Below the pieces are notes generated by a model. That model was given only the letters and a program-made list of their open reading frames with translations, was not told where the DNA came from and ran no database searches. This document shows positions 25,781-34,007 of a stretch of 64,000 nt of DNA, piece by piece. Numbering within the stretch: the stretch's first letter is position 1; each line of letters opens with the position of its first letter. The stretch comes from Couchioplanes caeruleus. GTDB taxonomy: Bacteria > Actinomycetota > Actinomycetes > Mycobacteriales > Micromonosporaceae. The translations under genes were made by a program, and so were the position numbers. Where the stretch lies: NCBI RefSeq assembly GCF_023499255.1, contig NZ_CP092183.1, positions 2,425,501-2,489,500 of the forward strand. The letters are read 5' to 3'.

Positions 25781-25816
25781 GAGTCCCGGCCGGGATCTTC
25801 GATCCGGGCGGGACTC
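25781..25816 (+). terminator. strong inverted repeat after repeat copy 2
   Basis: GAGTCCCGGCCGGGATC folds on GATCCGGGCGGGACTC with a TTC loop and one bulge. A T-loop-like GGTTCGAGTCCC at its left edge is coincidental; no tRNA cloverleaf can be built. May be a bidirectional terminator. Confidence 0.4.
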
Positions 25817-25935
25817 CCCAGAGTCAATCGGGGGGCGCTGAGAGGCGACGTCACGTTGCGTGCTCGGTTCAGTCCGGAGGCTCAATCTGTCGCCGACGCG
25901 ACGCGCTGACGCACGGCTGCGACCACCACGGACGG

Positions 25936-26010
25936 GCCGTGAACAGGGAAGATGCGGTTCTTATTCTGCCACGTATGGTCCACACAGTTGGCAGTGCGCG
26001 AAGGCGCGAA
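25936..26010 (+). repeat. dispersed repeat, copy 3
   Basis: The 34 bases from ATG 25952 are identical to those from ATG 38957 (copy 4). Upstream both read CCGTGAACAGG. Translation from the ATG gives MRFLFCHVWST. Downstream GTGCGCGAAGGCGCG matches the block after copy 1. Confidence 0.6.
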
Positions 26011-26153
26011 CCGGGCTGCTTGTGAAGCACTCCGCCGGTTGGTTGCGCAGTATCCGTCGCGCAGCGTGATCCTCTGGTCCGTAGCCGCCGTGTTGCGCGG
26101 GAGATTGGTCGCCGCTCTCGGTGTAGCCCGAACGCGCGGCGGCGACTTCGTCG

Positions 26154-27350
26154 TCATGGCGGTGGCTTCAGGGGTGGGGGTAGGGGCAATCCAGTCCGGC
26201 GGCGGACGGCGCTCAGCATGGCGTCGATATCCTGGCGGGCCAGGACAGCGGGATGGGCCGGCGCGGTGGAGAAGGTGGATGCGGGGCGGCGGATCTTCAC
26301 CCGCAGCCCTTCGGTGAAGCGGCGGACGCTCACTGTTGACGTGGTGACGACGGTGTCGTACCAGATTTCGAGCACGCGTTCCGGTGCGCTCGACCACCAC
26401 TGCTGCCAGGCTGGCGATGTCAGCTGCTCCAAGTAGTGGTGCAGCGTAGTCCAGTAGGCATCCGGCACCCCGGCATCGATACTGCCGCCGACCACGTCGA
26501 TGCGGGAGCCGGTCTCGTTGTCTGCGATGACGCTGACGCGGGGCGTGGCTTGGAGGACGGCTGCCTCGTCCACGTCGTCCGCCCCGCAGCGGTTGGCAGG
26601 GCTTCTGTCGGCATCGCCGTCGCCGATCGCCACGGTAATTGCGTCTCGCGCGTCGGCCACCAGCATGGTTCGGGCCGTACCGATCGGCAGGGCGGCCGAG
26701 GCGATCATTTCGACGCGTTCATTGCTCACCCAGCGCAGTGTCTGCGCGCTACGGGTAAAGCTACTCGAGGTGTTGTACGCCGGCGCAGGCTCGGATACCG
26801 CGACGATGACTCCGTCGGCGCGGCGGCGCAGCTTCACTACCGCCAGGCCGTTCCCGTCGTCACCCAACCAGAAGGTTCCCTGCGCGCTGTGCCGCCGGTC
26901 AGGGCTTGCCTTCGGTGGACTCTGCCACCGGTACCGCAAACCCGCGGCGACGGTGTGCTCGTACGCGGACTGCAGCGCGGCGGGGTCCCATCCCCGCTCG
27001 CGGCCCAGCCGCAGGGCAGCGCCATGGACCACCTCGAGCACCAGCCGCGCCCGCACCGCGGCCGGCAGCTTTGCCACACCCAATGGCATCAGGGCGACCG
27101 CCACTTCGGACTCGCCCATGCCATCGCTATACACCGTCACGAGCACATCGCGGCACTGATCATCGACGCGGCACAACAGCTGCAGCTCGCTGTACCGAGA
27201 CGACAGGTCGGCCTGACGTAGGGCCTCGCTGTACCGTTCGCAGACACCTCGAGCGCTGCGGCCGACGGCGTCTTCGTCCAGGTCGTCGGCCCAGGGACGG
27301 TCACGTGGCCCCGTCTGCGGCGACACCGTGACCCACCGCAGCCTGCGCAT
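26154..27350 (-). CDS. protein of unknown function, full-length relative of 21331-21750
   Basis: 398 residues from ATG 27350. The central region (residues ~85-200) shares VHGAALRLGRERGWDPAALQ and GLRYRWQSPPKASPDRRH with the short protein at 21331-21750. After it come a segment with SFTRSAQTLRWVSNERVEMI, then a region with IDVVGGSIDAGVPDAYWTTL and a C-terminal part ending LPLPPPLKPPP. No membrane helix, signal peptide or known catalytic motif is visible. It ends beside repeat copy 3 and is convergent with the PHP-AAA gene. I cannot assign a function; composition and length fit a real gene. Confidence 0.6.
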   Translation of the reverse strand: MRRLRWVTVSPQTGPRDRPWADDLDEDAVGRSARGVCERYSEALRQADLSSRYSELQLLCRVDDQCRDVLVTVYSDGMGESEVAVALMPLGVAKLPAAVRARLVLEVVHGAALRLGRERGWDPAALQSAYEHTVAAGLRYRWQSPPKASPDRRHSAQGTFWLGDDGNGLAVVKLRRRADGVIVAVSEPAPAYNTSSSFTRSAQTLRWVSNERVEMIASAALPIGTARTMLVADARDAITVAIGDGDADRSPANRCGADDVDEAAVLQATPRVSVIADNETGSRIDVVGGSIDAGVPDAYWTTLHHYLEQLTSPAWQQWWSSAPERVLEIWYDTVVTTSTVSVRRFTEGLRVKIRRPASTFSTAPAHPAVLARQDIDAMLSAVRRRTGLPLPPPLKPPP

Positions 27351-27921
27351 CAGCCAGCCTCGCTCAGGGCTGGGTCGAGGACGGCAGGCAAGCACTCCGA
27401 GCTTGCACCACGCCGCGCCTGAGCACGAGCGGGTACGTGATGACTGGGCCGTCCGGCTACGGCTCGGGCCCGGCAGACCATCCGTCCATGCATGCTCGGA
27501 CGGTACGGCGTTACCCGACGTGCCGAGTCGCGCCGCTCCGTGGCAACGTGCAGCCGAAATGTTTGTCGGCTGCACGGCTGAGGACCAAGCTAGGCGGTTG
27601 TCGCACCGCCGTGGCCAAACGGCCACGTCTCACGCTCCGGACGGCTCGTTCCTTCTCGCGATCTTGGCAGGCGAGGCGGGACCCGAGCAGTCTCCTGTCG
27701 ACGACGAGTTTGAGAGGTGCGCGACAGATGCGACTCAGTGGCTGTCTCTCAACCTGTTTCCGCAGCTAGCGCCAATACGAGCCCGTGAGAGTGTGTACCC
27801 GGCGTTCGGATCGCCGTCACGGTGACGCCTTTCCGCACGCCGGCAAGCCATGACCCGGGCGTGAGCGCGGCGCCGTCATGTCCATCTGGTTGGCCGGTTG
27901 GCCGTCCGCCAAAGGCATGGT
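27351..27921. other. intergenic stretch without a firm gene
   Basis: A plus-strand frame (27328-27825) has some plausible composition near its end (DEFERCATDATQWLSLNL) but no ribosome site and an Arg-rich start; I do not call it. Region separates two divergent orphan genes. Confidence 0.3.
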
Positions 27922-28668
27922 GTGCGCGCTGTCGGCGACTGGGATAGTTCGAAGATCATTGGGTTAACAGGACGGGGACCGGCGATTATCAAGCGAACCG
28001 ATCTTGTCATCCCCGCGGACCTGGTAGCCGGTCTTGACATTCCACCGTTGGCTGTCACCGATGGCGCGGCCGACCTCGAGTGGGTCGAGGTGCCGGTGGG
28101 CCGGTGGGCCTTCCAGCGACGGCCCTCCCAGCGGCTTCCGCTGGATCCGCGAACTGCGAAGAGAACCCGACGCTACGTCCAGCTCGCGCCGTGGTCCCTG
28201 CTGACGGGCCTTGTCACGCTGGTCGCGTGGCTAGCCGCCGTTCTCGTTGACGTGACACCGTCCATTCGGCTCACCGCGGTCGTGGTAGCCGGGGCAGACC
28301 AGCTCGTGTGGTTGTTGGTGCGCCGTGGGCTGCCCCGACAGATCCCTTACCGAACTCGATTCGGTGATCTGCGCATCCCCGAGGTCCCGGCGGAGGTAGC
28401 ACAGCAATGGATCTCGCAGAACCCCGGTGTGACCGCCACCGATGAGCCCCCGCCTCGTCCGCACTCCCGGCGCTTCTACGCCGGCTGGTCGGTCGGTCTT
28501 GTCGCGGCGGCAATCGGGCTGACAGTGGTGTTGGCCAACGACGGGCGAGAGGACTTCATCCTGTTTTGGGTCTTGGTGCCGGTGTTGTTCGTCGCCGGTG
28601 TCTCCATGGCCTTGAAGGCTCAGCCGCAGTCGAAGGCGGATCCGCGGTGGACTTGGCCTCCGACCTGA
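27922..28668 (+). CDS. membrane protein of unknown function
   Basis: 248 residues from GTG 27922, with AAAGG 5 bases upstream; a TTG at 27898 is an alternative. The first ~85 residues are soluble (DWDSSKIIGLTGRGPAIIK). Two membrane segments lie at about 93-113 and 120-140 and two more at about 197-217 and 225-243. Between them is a cytosolic loop with RIPEVPAEVAQQWISQNP. No family is recognised. A truncated transposase on the other strand begins 42 bases after its stop. Confidence 0.6.
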   Translation: MRAVGDWDSSKIIGLTGRGPAIIKRTDLVIPADLVAGLDIPPLAVTDGAADLEWVEVPVGRWAFQRRPSQRLPLDPRTAKRTRRYVQLAPWSLLTGLVTLVAWLAAVLVDVTPSIRLTAVVVAGADQLVWLLVRRGLPRQIPYRTRFGDLRIPEVPAEVAQQWISQNPGVTATDEPPPRPHSRRFYAGWSVGLVAAAIGLTVVLANDGREDFILFWVLVPVLFVAGVSMALKAQPQSKADPRWTWPPT

Positions 28669-28710
28669 TCGTCTCGGCGAAAGCGTTCGAGATGCGGCAT
28701 CGGCCGATGA

Positions 28711-29106
28711 TCAGGCAACCAGGAAATCCGGCAGCACGGCTTGCCGCTTCTTGGTGCGTGCGAGTCGCCGCGTCATGAGGGTGATGTTGGCCCAGGTGAT
28801 GTGCGCTTCCGAGTGCTCGGGCAGGCGTTCGTAGTCGCGGGAGCTGCGGCGGGCGCGTATCTGCCAGGACAGCGAGCGTTCCACGATCCACCTGCGCGGC
28901 AGCACCTTGAACCCGACCTGGTTCGATGGCTTCTTCACGACCTTGAGGGTGAGATCGAGTTCGTTGCGGGCCCATTCGGCCAGGCCGGTGTAGCCGTTGT
29001 CGGCCCACATCAGCGTCAGCTCTGGGTTGCTGTTGTGCAGGCATGGCAGCAGGCTACGGGCGGCGTCGCGGTCGGTGACATCAGCCGCGGTGACCTGTTT
29101 GGTCAT
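28711..29106 (-). pseudogene. transposase fragment (IS5/IS4-type DDE, C-terminal third)
   Basis: 131 residues matching the end of an IS5-group transposase: VTAADVTDRDAARSLL, then WADNGYTGLAEWA (an acidic catalytic position) and LPRRWIVERSLSWQ with the catalytic Glu, followed by SRDYERLPEHSEAHI. The first two thirds of a transposase are missing. Its apparent ATG at 29106 overlaps the stop of the next gene (ATGA), so the insertion has landed on the 3' end of that gene and is now read as if part of its operon. It is non-functional as a transposase. Confidence 0.75.
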
Positions 29107-29750
29107 TCGCGATCAACTCGTTCCAGGTCGAGGAGGTAGCCGTCGGTGGTCCAAGCGTCGTCGTAGCGGAGGTCGGGGTACTGGATGACCGCAACGTCCT
29201 GAGCCCGCACCTGCTTGAGGTGGCCTTTGCCGAGTTTGCTGTCCAGGCGGATGACCCGGCGGACATGCCATGTTCGTACGGCGCGGCGAAGCAGATCCGC
29301 CTGAGATTCGAAGGCCTCGGTCTCGTACGGTTCGGCGACGCTCAGCTGGCCACGCACGCGCGTCCACGTACCCGGCTCGGGAATCGGTGCAGCGGGATCC
29401 GAGCCGGGTTCCCGGTACACCCTGAACGTCGGGAGGCCGGGTGACGGCCCGGCGTCCGCCTCGAAGACATAGATTCCGAGCCCGTTGACGTCGAGCATCC
29501 ATCCGGTGTCCCAGAGGGTGCTTTTCATTGCCGCAGCCTGACCGACGAGGTCGTAGACGCTGAGGTCATCAGTGTGCAGGTAATCACCGGGCGTTGAGGT
29601 AACCGATGGCCGACGGTCGTCATCGTTGCTGACTCGGGTGCGGAACCGGCAGAACAACGATAGGGGCATTTCGACCGTGCCGCCGACCTCGGCAGTGAAT
29701 CCGTCGCTGGCTACCACGTGGTCTGGGACGAAGACATCGCGCCACAGCAT
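29103..29750 (-). CDS. protein of unknown function next to module B
   Basis: 215 residues from ATG 29750 (the frame extends to a TTG at 29819 without support). It contains VGGTVEMPLSLFCRFRTRV, an acidic DDLSVYDLVGQ segment, MLDVNGLGIYVFEADAG and RVIRLDSKLGKGHLKQVRA. The C-terminus ends at the transposase fragment and may have been replaced or truncated by it. It lies on the same strand as module B, about 165 bases downstream of it, so it could belong to the same transcript. No family is recognised. Confidence 0.55.
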   Translation of the reverse strand: MLWRDVFVPDHVVASDGFTAEVGGTVEMPLSLFCRFRTRVSNDDDRRPSVTSTPGDYLHTDDLSVYDLVGQAAAMKSTLWDTGWMLDVNGLGIYVFEADAGPSPGLPTFRVYREPGSDPAAPIPEPGTWTRVRGQLSVAEPYETEAFESQADLLRRAVRTWHVRRVIRLDSKLGKGHLKQVRAQDVAVIQYPDLRYDDAWTTDGYLLDLERVDRE

Positions 29751-29914
29751 GTTCACTCTGTGATCTTCCCCCAGGTTCGTTTCGGTACCGGTTGGCCCCA
29801 CCAGACGGAGTGCGGTCAATACTCGCGGAAATTGATCGACGATCGAACCCGGTCAGCGGAGTCAAACCACGAGCCGCTGGTGTCACTTCTCCTGGACACA
29901 GCCCAGACGTCCGG

Positions 29915-30529
29915 CTACAGCATTTCCATGGTCCATGCGACTGCGGTTTCGGTCGTGAAGGTGCTGTCGATCGCGGCGATTCCTGGGTTTTCCAGTCGTT
30001 CGCAGAGGTAGTCGCCGAGGGTGCGTTCGCGGGCCTCGGCGTCGGTCTTGGTGCCGTCGTGACGGGCGATCAGCAGGACATCACCGTCCATGACGTCCTC
30101 GAGGTTGATGCCTGGATCCGGGTCGACAGTTGGTGGCCGCCACTCTTTGCTGTGGACCCACAAGACGGGCCGCTCTGGGTGGGGTTGATGTTCTGCATGG
30201 GTCACGAGCGCCGGGACGATGATGCTGATGATGTGAGCGGCGACCCGGCTGGGCGGTTCGTGCAGCACGCTGAGCGGTACCTGCACATGCAGGGTTCCCT
30301 GTTCGGCGTCGAGGTGCGAGCTGAGCGTTGGCTCGGTCTCGGAGCCCGGGCTGTCTGTTGTGGTGACGGCGATGTGCAGCGGGTGCGTCGTCGCCGCGGT
30401 GAGGTAAGGCCGCCACAGCGTCAAGCGGTGCTCGACGGTGCTCACCGCGGTTCGCAGCTTCTTCGCCCCTGTGGCGGTCAGGCCGGCGGTGTCCGTTCCG
30501 AACCTCAGGATGTGGTTTGGATGGTCCAT
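29915..30529 (-). CDS. module B gene 2, paralogue of 6871-7494
   Basis: 204 residues from ATG 30529, inside the end of module B gene 1 by 25 bases. It starts MDHPNHILRFGTD and matches the module A protein through GLTA, TAVSTVEHRLTLW, AATTHPLHI, HLDAEQGTLHVQVP, EPPSR, PALVTHAE, GDVLLIARHDGT, LGDYLCERLE and FTTETAV. No motif of known function is visible. The match covers the whole length, so the copies are full paralogues that have drifted apart, with the overlap between the two genes kept. Confidence 0.7.
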   Translation of the reverse strand: MDHPNHILRFGTDTAGLTATGAKKLRTAVSTVEHRLTLWRPYLTAATTHPLHIAVTTTDSPGSETEPTLSSHLDAEQGTLHVQVPLSVLHEPPSRVAAHIISIIVPALVTHAEHQPHPERPVLWVHSKEWRPPTVDPDPGINLEDVMDGDVLLIARHDGTKTDAEARERTLGDYLCERLENPGIAAIDSTFTTETAVAWTMEML

Positions 30530-31212
30530 GCCGTTCCCTTGGTGTTCGGTCCGGTAAGGGTGAGCTCGTTGATGACCGTGCCGAGCGCTTCGCGCACGAT
30601 GCGGCACTGCCGGGCGACAGTCGCCGTGACGGGTTCCTTCGCCACGAGCAGGAGCTGCTCCGGGGGAAGGGACGCGGTGAGACGCTCCAAGGCGGTGTTG
30701 ATGTCGGCGTAGGACGGCCGCGGCGGCGGGCCGAATGGATCCCATACGTCGCCGCGGTCGGCGCCGGACCCGGCAGCGGCCGGCATGCCGATGCCGTAGT
30801 GCTCACCGATCACACGCAGGGCGTCCAGCACTGCTTCGAACAGTCGCAGCCCGAGGAGCCCGTCGCCGGGTTCGGCCAACCACGCCGTCGGCAGATTCAG
30901 GACCCAGTAGATGCCCTGGGGGCTGTCATCGTCATCTGGTGTGCTGATGGTCGTCAGGTACGTCACGCTGACCGACGTGTCGTCGGACAGGACGAAGAAC
31001 AGCGTCACATGGCTGCGGGCGGGAAACCGGCGTCTGAGCCACGCCGAGCCGGCGAAACAGCGACTGACGCGCGGCGATACATGATTAGAGGCCTCGATCA
31101 TGCGCCCGTAGCTGGCCCAGTCCACTTTCGCCTGCCGCCTAAAGAGCTGCTGGTCGACGCCTGTCAGCATGGTTGGCGACGACACGTCGAACCAGAAGGT
31201 CATGTCGGGCAT
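30505..31212 (-). CDS. module B gene 1, paralogue of 6215-6895
   Basis: 235 residues from ATG 31212; a TAAAAT hexamer lies 8 bases upstream and there is no Shine-Dalgarno, so the mRNA may be leaderless, as proposed for module A. It shares with module A gene 1 MTFW near the start, CFAGSAWLRRRFPAR, TAWLAEPGDGLLGLRLFE, VIGEHYGIGMPA, DVWDPFGPPPRPSY, LPPEQLLLVAKEP and the C-terminal WTIQT. It carries a ~10-residue insertion after the N-terminus. The gene ends in the 25-base overlap with gene 2. Two fused IS copies begin about 100 bases upstream. Function unknown. Confidence 0.7.
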   Translation of the reverse strand: MPDMTFWFDVSSPTMLTGVDQQLFRRQAKVDWASYGRMIEASNHVSPRVSRCFAGSAWLRRRFPARSHVTLFFVLSDDTSVSVTYLTTISTPDDDDSPQGIYWVLNLPTAWLAEPGDGLLGLRLFEAVLDALRVIGEHYGIGMPAAAGSGADRGDVWDPFGPPPRPSYADINTALERLTASLPPEQLLLVAKEPVTATVARQCRIVREALGTVINELTLTGPNTKGTAWTIQTTS

Positions 31213-31310
31213 TGTACGAACATTTTAGGTGTCGGCTGCGTATCCGCCGCCCACAAATTCGACTGGTGGGCTGTCGGATTCCGCTGGGCTCGAGCACAGC
31301 CTCTAAGTGA

Positions 31311-32238
31311 GTGAGTGTTTGAGAAGTTCTCATGTAGACGGTGTGGCGGCGTGATCATGATGGCTGGCTCGGGCAGGGTGTCGCGGTGTCATCGCGCCGT
31401 GGGTACCCGTCCGACCTGACCGACGCCCAGTGGGACCTCGTCAAAGGCCTCCTTCCTGAGCCCAGCGGCGACGGACGGCCCGAGAAACATCCACGCCGCG
31501 AGATCGTCAACGCGATCCTCTACCTGGTGCGGTCGGGCTGTCCGTGGCGGTATCTGCCAGCGGACCTGCCGCCTTGGCAGACGGTGTACTGGTATTTCGT
31601 CCGGTGGGAGGAGGCCGGGGTGACGGAGAGCCTGCTGACCGTGTTGCGGGTCAAGGCCCGGGTGGCGCAGGGCCGCGCTGCGGAGCCCTCGGCCGGGGTG
31701 CTGGACTCGCAGAGCGTCAAGGGCGCCGACACCGTCGGACGCGACTCGCGTGGCTACGACGCCGGCAAGAAGATCAACGGCAGGAAACGGTTCATCGTCA
31801 CCGACACCGCCGGGCTGCTGATCACCGCCTGCGTCCTGGCCGCCTCGTGGCAGGACCGCGACGGCGGCAAGACCGCCCTGCTCGGTCTCTATCTGACCAG
31901 CCCGGTCCGGCACGTCTTCGCCGATTCCGGGTTCGCCGGCCGGTTCGTCGACTGGGCCGCCGACCGGCTGCGAACCACCGTGGAGATCGTGCGAAAACCC
32001 GCTGACCAGCGCGGCTTCGCGGTGCAACCGCGCCGCTGGGTCGTCGAACGAACTCTGGCCTGGCTCACCGCCCACCGCCGCCTGGCCCGTGACTACGAAC
32101 GCGACCCCGCCGTCTCCGAAGCCCTCATCCGCTGGGCAGCCATCAACGGCATGCTCCGCCGGATCACCCGCGGACACCCATCACGACGCCAATCCCGCCG
32201 CGCCCTGACCCGCATCTGACCCCATCTCAAACACTCAC
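31311..32238 (+). mobile_element. IS5-family insertion sequence, copy 1 (left unit of a tandem dimer)
   Basis: 928 bp with perfect 14-bp terminal repeats (GTGAGTGTTTGAGA and its complement). Period to copy 2 is 927 bases, so the right end base 32238 is shared with the left end of copy 2. The left flank reads CTAAGTGA. Confidence 0.9.
31341..32219 (+). CDS. IS5-family transposase, copy 1
   Basis: 292 residues from GTG 31341 (GTG 31386, giving MSSRRGYPSDLTDAQW, is an equally likely start because the usual family begins there). It has the DUF4096-type N-terminus (LTDAQWDLVKGLLPEP) and DDE catalytic domain with DSQSVKGAD (first Asp), FADSGFAGRFVDWA (second Asp) and PRRWVVERTLAWLTAHRRL (Glu). No frameshift. 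The amino acid sequence is identical to the copies at 32268 and 35989, consistent with very recent movement. Confidence 0.92.
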   Translation: MWRRDHDGWLGQGVAVSSRRGYPSDLTDAQWDLVKGLLPEPSGDGRPEKHPRREIVNAILYLVRSGCPWRYLPADLPPWQTVYWYFVRWEEAGVTESLLTVLRVKARVAQGRAAEPSAGVLDSQSVKGADTVGRDSRGYDAGKKINGRKRFIVTDTAGLLITACVLAASWQDRDGGKTALLGLYLTSPVRHVFADSGFAGRFVDWAADRLRTTVEIVRKPADQRGFAVQPRRWVVERTLAWLTAHRRLARDYERDPAVSEALIRWAAINGMLRRITRGHPSRRQSRRALTRI

Positions 32239-33165
32239 TGAGTGTTTGAGAAGTTCTCATGTAGACGGTGTGGCGGCGTGATCATGATGGCTGGCTCGGG
32301 CAGGGTGTCGCGGTGTCATCGCGCCGTGGGTACCCGTCCGACCTGACCGACGCCCAGTGGGACCTCGTCAAAGGCCTCCTTCCTGAGCCCAGCGGCGACG
32401 GACGGCCCGAGAAACATCCACGCCGCGAGATCGTCAACGCGATCCTCTACCTGGTGCGGTCGGGCTGTCCGTGGCGGTATCTGCCAGCGGACCTGCCGCC
32501 TTGGCAGACGGTGTACTGGTATTTCGTCCGGTGGGAGGAGGCCGGGGTGACGGAGAGCCTGCTGACCGTGTTGCGGGTCAAGGCCCGGGTGGCGCAGGGC
32601 CGCGCTGCGGAGCCCTCGGCCGGGGTGCTGGACTCGCAGAGCGTCAAGGGCGCCGACACCGTCGGACGCGACTCGCGTGGCTACGACGCCGGCAAGAAGA
32701 TCAACGGCAGGAAACGGTTCATCGTCACCGACACCGCCGGGCTGCTGATCACCGCCTGCGTCCTGGCCGCCTCGTGGCAGGACCGCGACGGCGGCAAGAC
32801 CGCCCTGCTCGGTCTCTATCTGACCAGCCCGGTCCGGCACGTCTTCGCCGATTCCGGGTTCGCCGGCCGGTTCGTCGACTGGGCCGCCGACCGGCTGCGA
32901 ACCACCGTGGAGATCGTGCGAAAACCCGCTGACCAGCGCGGCTTCGCGGTGCAACCGCGCCGCTGGGTCGTCGAACGAACTCTGGCCTGGCTCACCGCCC
33001 ACCGCCGCCTGGCCCGTGACTACGAACGCGACCCCGCCGTCTCCGAAGCCCTCATCCGCTGGGCAGCCATCAACGGCATGCTCCGCCGGATCACCCGCGG
33101 ACACCCATCACGACGCCAATCCCGCCGCGCCCTGACCCGCATCTGACCCCATCTCAAACACTCAC
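32238..33165 (+). mobile_element. IS5-family insertion sequence, copy 2 (right unit of the tandem dimer)
   Basis: Abuts copy 1 through a junction TCTCAAACACTCA-C-TGAGTGTTTGAGA, a 13-bp inverted repeat around one C. The right flank reads TAAG, matching the TAA at 31304-31306 left of copy 1, though four extra bases (GTGA) lie between that TAA and copy 1. Confidence 0.9.
32268..33146 (+). CDS. IS5-family transposase, copy 2
   Basis: Same 292-residue product as copy 1, with the same catalytic motifs (DSQSVKGAD, FADSGFAG, RRWVVERTL). In the dimer its promoter region is formed by the joined inverted repeats of the two units. Intact and presumably functional. Confidence 0.92.
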   Translation: MWRRDHDGWLGQGVAVSSRRGYPSDLTDAQWDLVKGLLPEPSGDGRPEKHPRREIVNAILYLVRSGCPWRYLPADLPPWQTVYWYFVRWEEAGVTESLLTVLRVKARVAQGRAAEPSAGVLDSQSVKGADTVGRDSRGYDAGKKINGRKRFIVTDTAGLLITACVLAASWQDRDGGKTALLGLYLTSPVRHVFADSGFAGRFVDWAADRLRTTVEIVRKPADQRGFAVQPRRWVVERTLAWLTAHRRLARDYERDPAVSEALIRWAAINGMLRRITRGHPSRRQSRRALTRI

Positions 33166-33413
33166 TAAGCAAGTTCGGGTCGCACCATCAGCCACTCGTT
33201 TGAGTGACGGTGTGACCGAGCCGAACAGATGGGCCGAGTGGAAGGATCAACCGACCCGTTGGGGGCGAAAGGCGCTGTCGTATGGCAGCTGGGGTCGGGT
33301 CAAGCCGCCGAGCGACGTGATTCGGCAGCATCGAAGACCACCTTTCTGGTCAACACGACTCGAAGGTCGGCAAGCGTCACGACGCAACAGCAATCATCGC
33401 GGGGAGTGCGACA

Positions 33414-33941
33414 GTGACTTACGTTCGGCTTCGATGGGCTGTCGGGCTCGCCGTCGTAGGAGGCGTGCTGGCTTGTTGCGGGTGGTACGAGCGTGCCGGT
33501 CTTCTCACGCCGCTCATCGGCTGCTCCAACCGCGATGAACGGTTGGCGACGGTCCTGGCTGGTCTGCCGATCATGTCGGCGCATCCCGACGCTGCGACCC
33601 CGAAGGATCGGTACTCGGGCTGCGACACAGACGACGGCTTCGCCTACGCCGGCCAGCGATACCAAACCGGGTTGAGCCGGGAGGACGTCATGTCGTTCTA
33701 CCGTGCCGCTGCCGCGGCTGACGGGTGGCACCCGGAGGGAGGGAACCCGACCCCGGTGCCCTCGGCTGGCCTGGTCGTCTCAGCGGCCGCAGCCTGCTTC
33801 GTCAAGGAGGTCGACGGCACCACGGCCTACCTGATCGTGAACTTTCCCAGCGACCTCAACATACCGGGCGTGATCGAGGAAGCTGAGGACCTCTACGGCA
33901 TCGACCTGACCGGCTCCCACGACGGCGACGCCTGGTGCTGA
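33414..33941 (+). CDS. membrane-anchored secreted protein, distant member of the 37997/18601 family
   Basis: 175 residues from GTG 33414, with GGGGAG 6 bases upstream. An N-terminal hydrophobic segment (AVGLAVVGGVLACCGW) is a signal anchor or lipoprotein signal. The mature part shares the layout of the proteins at 37997 and 18601: a Cys after the anchor, LAGLPIMSAHP, GCD..., AYAGQRYQTG, DVMSFYRAAAAADGWHPEG, a Cys-x-x-Lys (CFVKEVDGTTAYL) and a C-terminal Cys. The family is unknown to me. It lies about 250 bases after the tandem IS dimer. Confidence 0.6.
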   Translation: MTYVRLRWAVGLAVVGGVLACCGWYERAGLLTPLIGCSNRDERLATVLAGLPIMSAHPDAATPKDRYSGCDTDDGFAYAGQRYQTGLSREDVMSFYRAAAAADGWHPEGGNPTPVPSAGLVVSAAAACFVKEVDGTTAYLIVNFPSDLNIPGVIEEAEDLYGIDLTGSHDGDAWC

Positions 33942-34007
33942 CAGGCCTGATCCAGGGAAGCCCTGGCGCCTGCGGCCGACTCCTTGCGGACGCGCCGCGC
34001 CATATGA

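Noticed and set aside
25771..25816. tRNA-like T-arm (GGTTCGAGTCCC) beside repeat copy 2
   Set aside because: No acceptor, D or anticodon arm can be folded; the segment is one side of a long inverted repeat.
27328..27825. 165-codon plus-strand frame before the 27922 membrane protein
   Set aside because: No homology seen within the window, no ribosome site; start region is antisense to the 26154-27350 gene.
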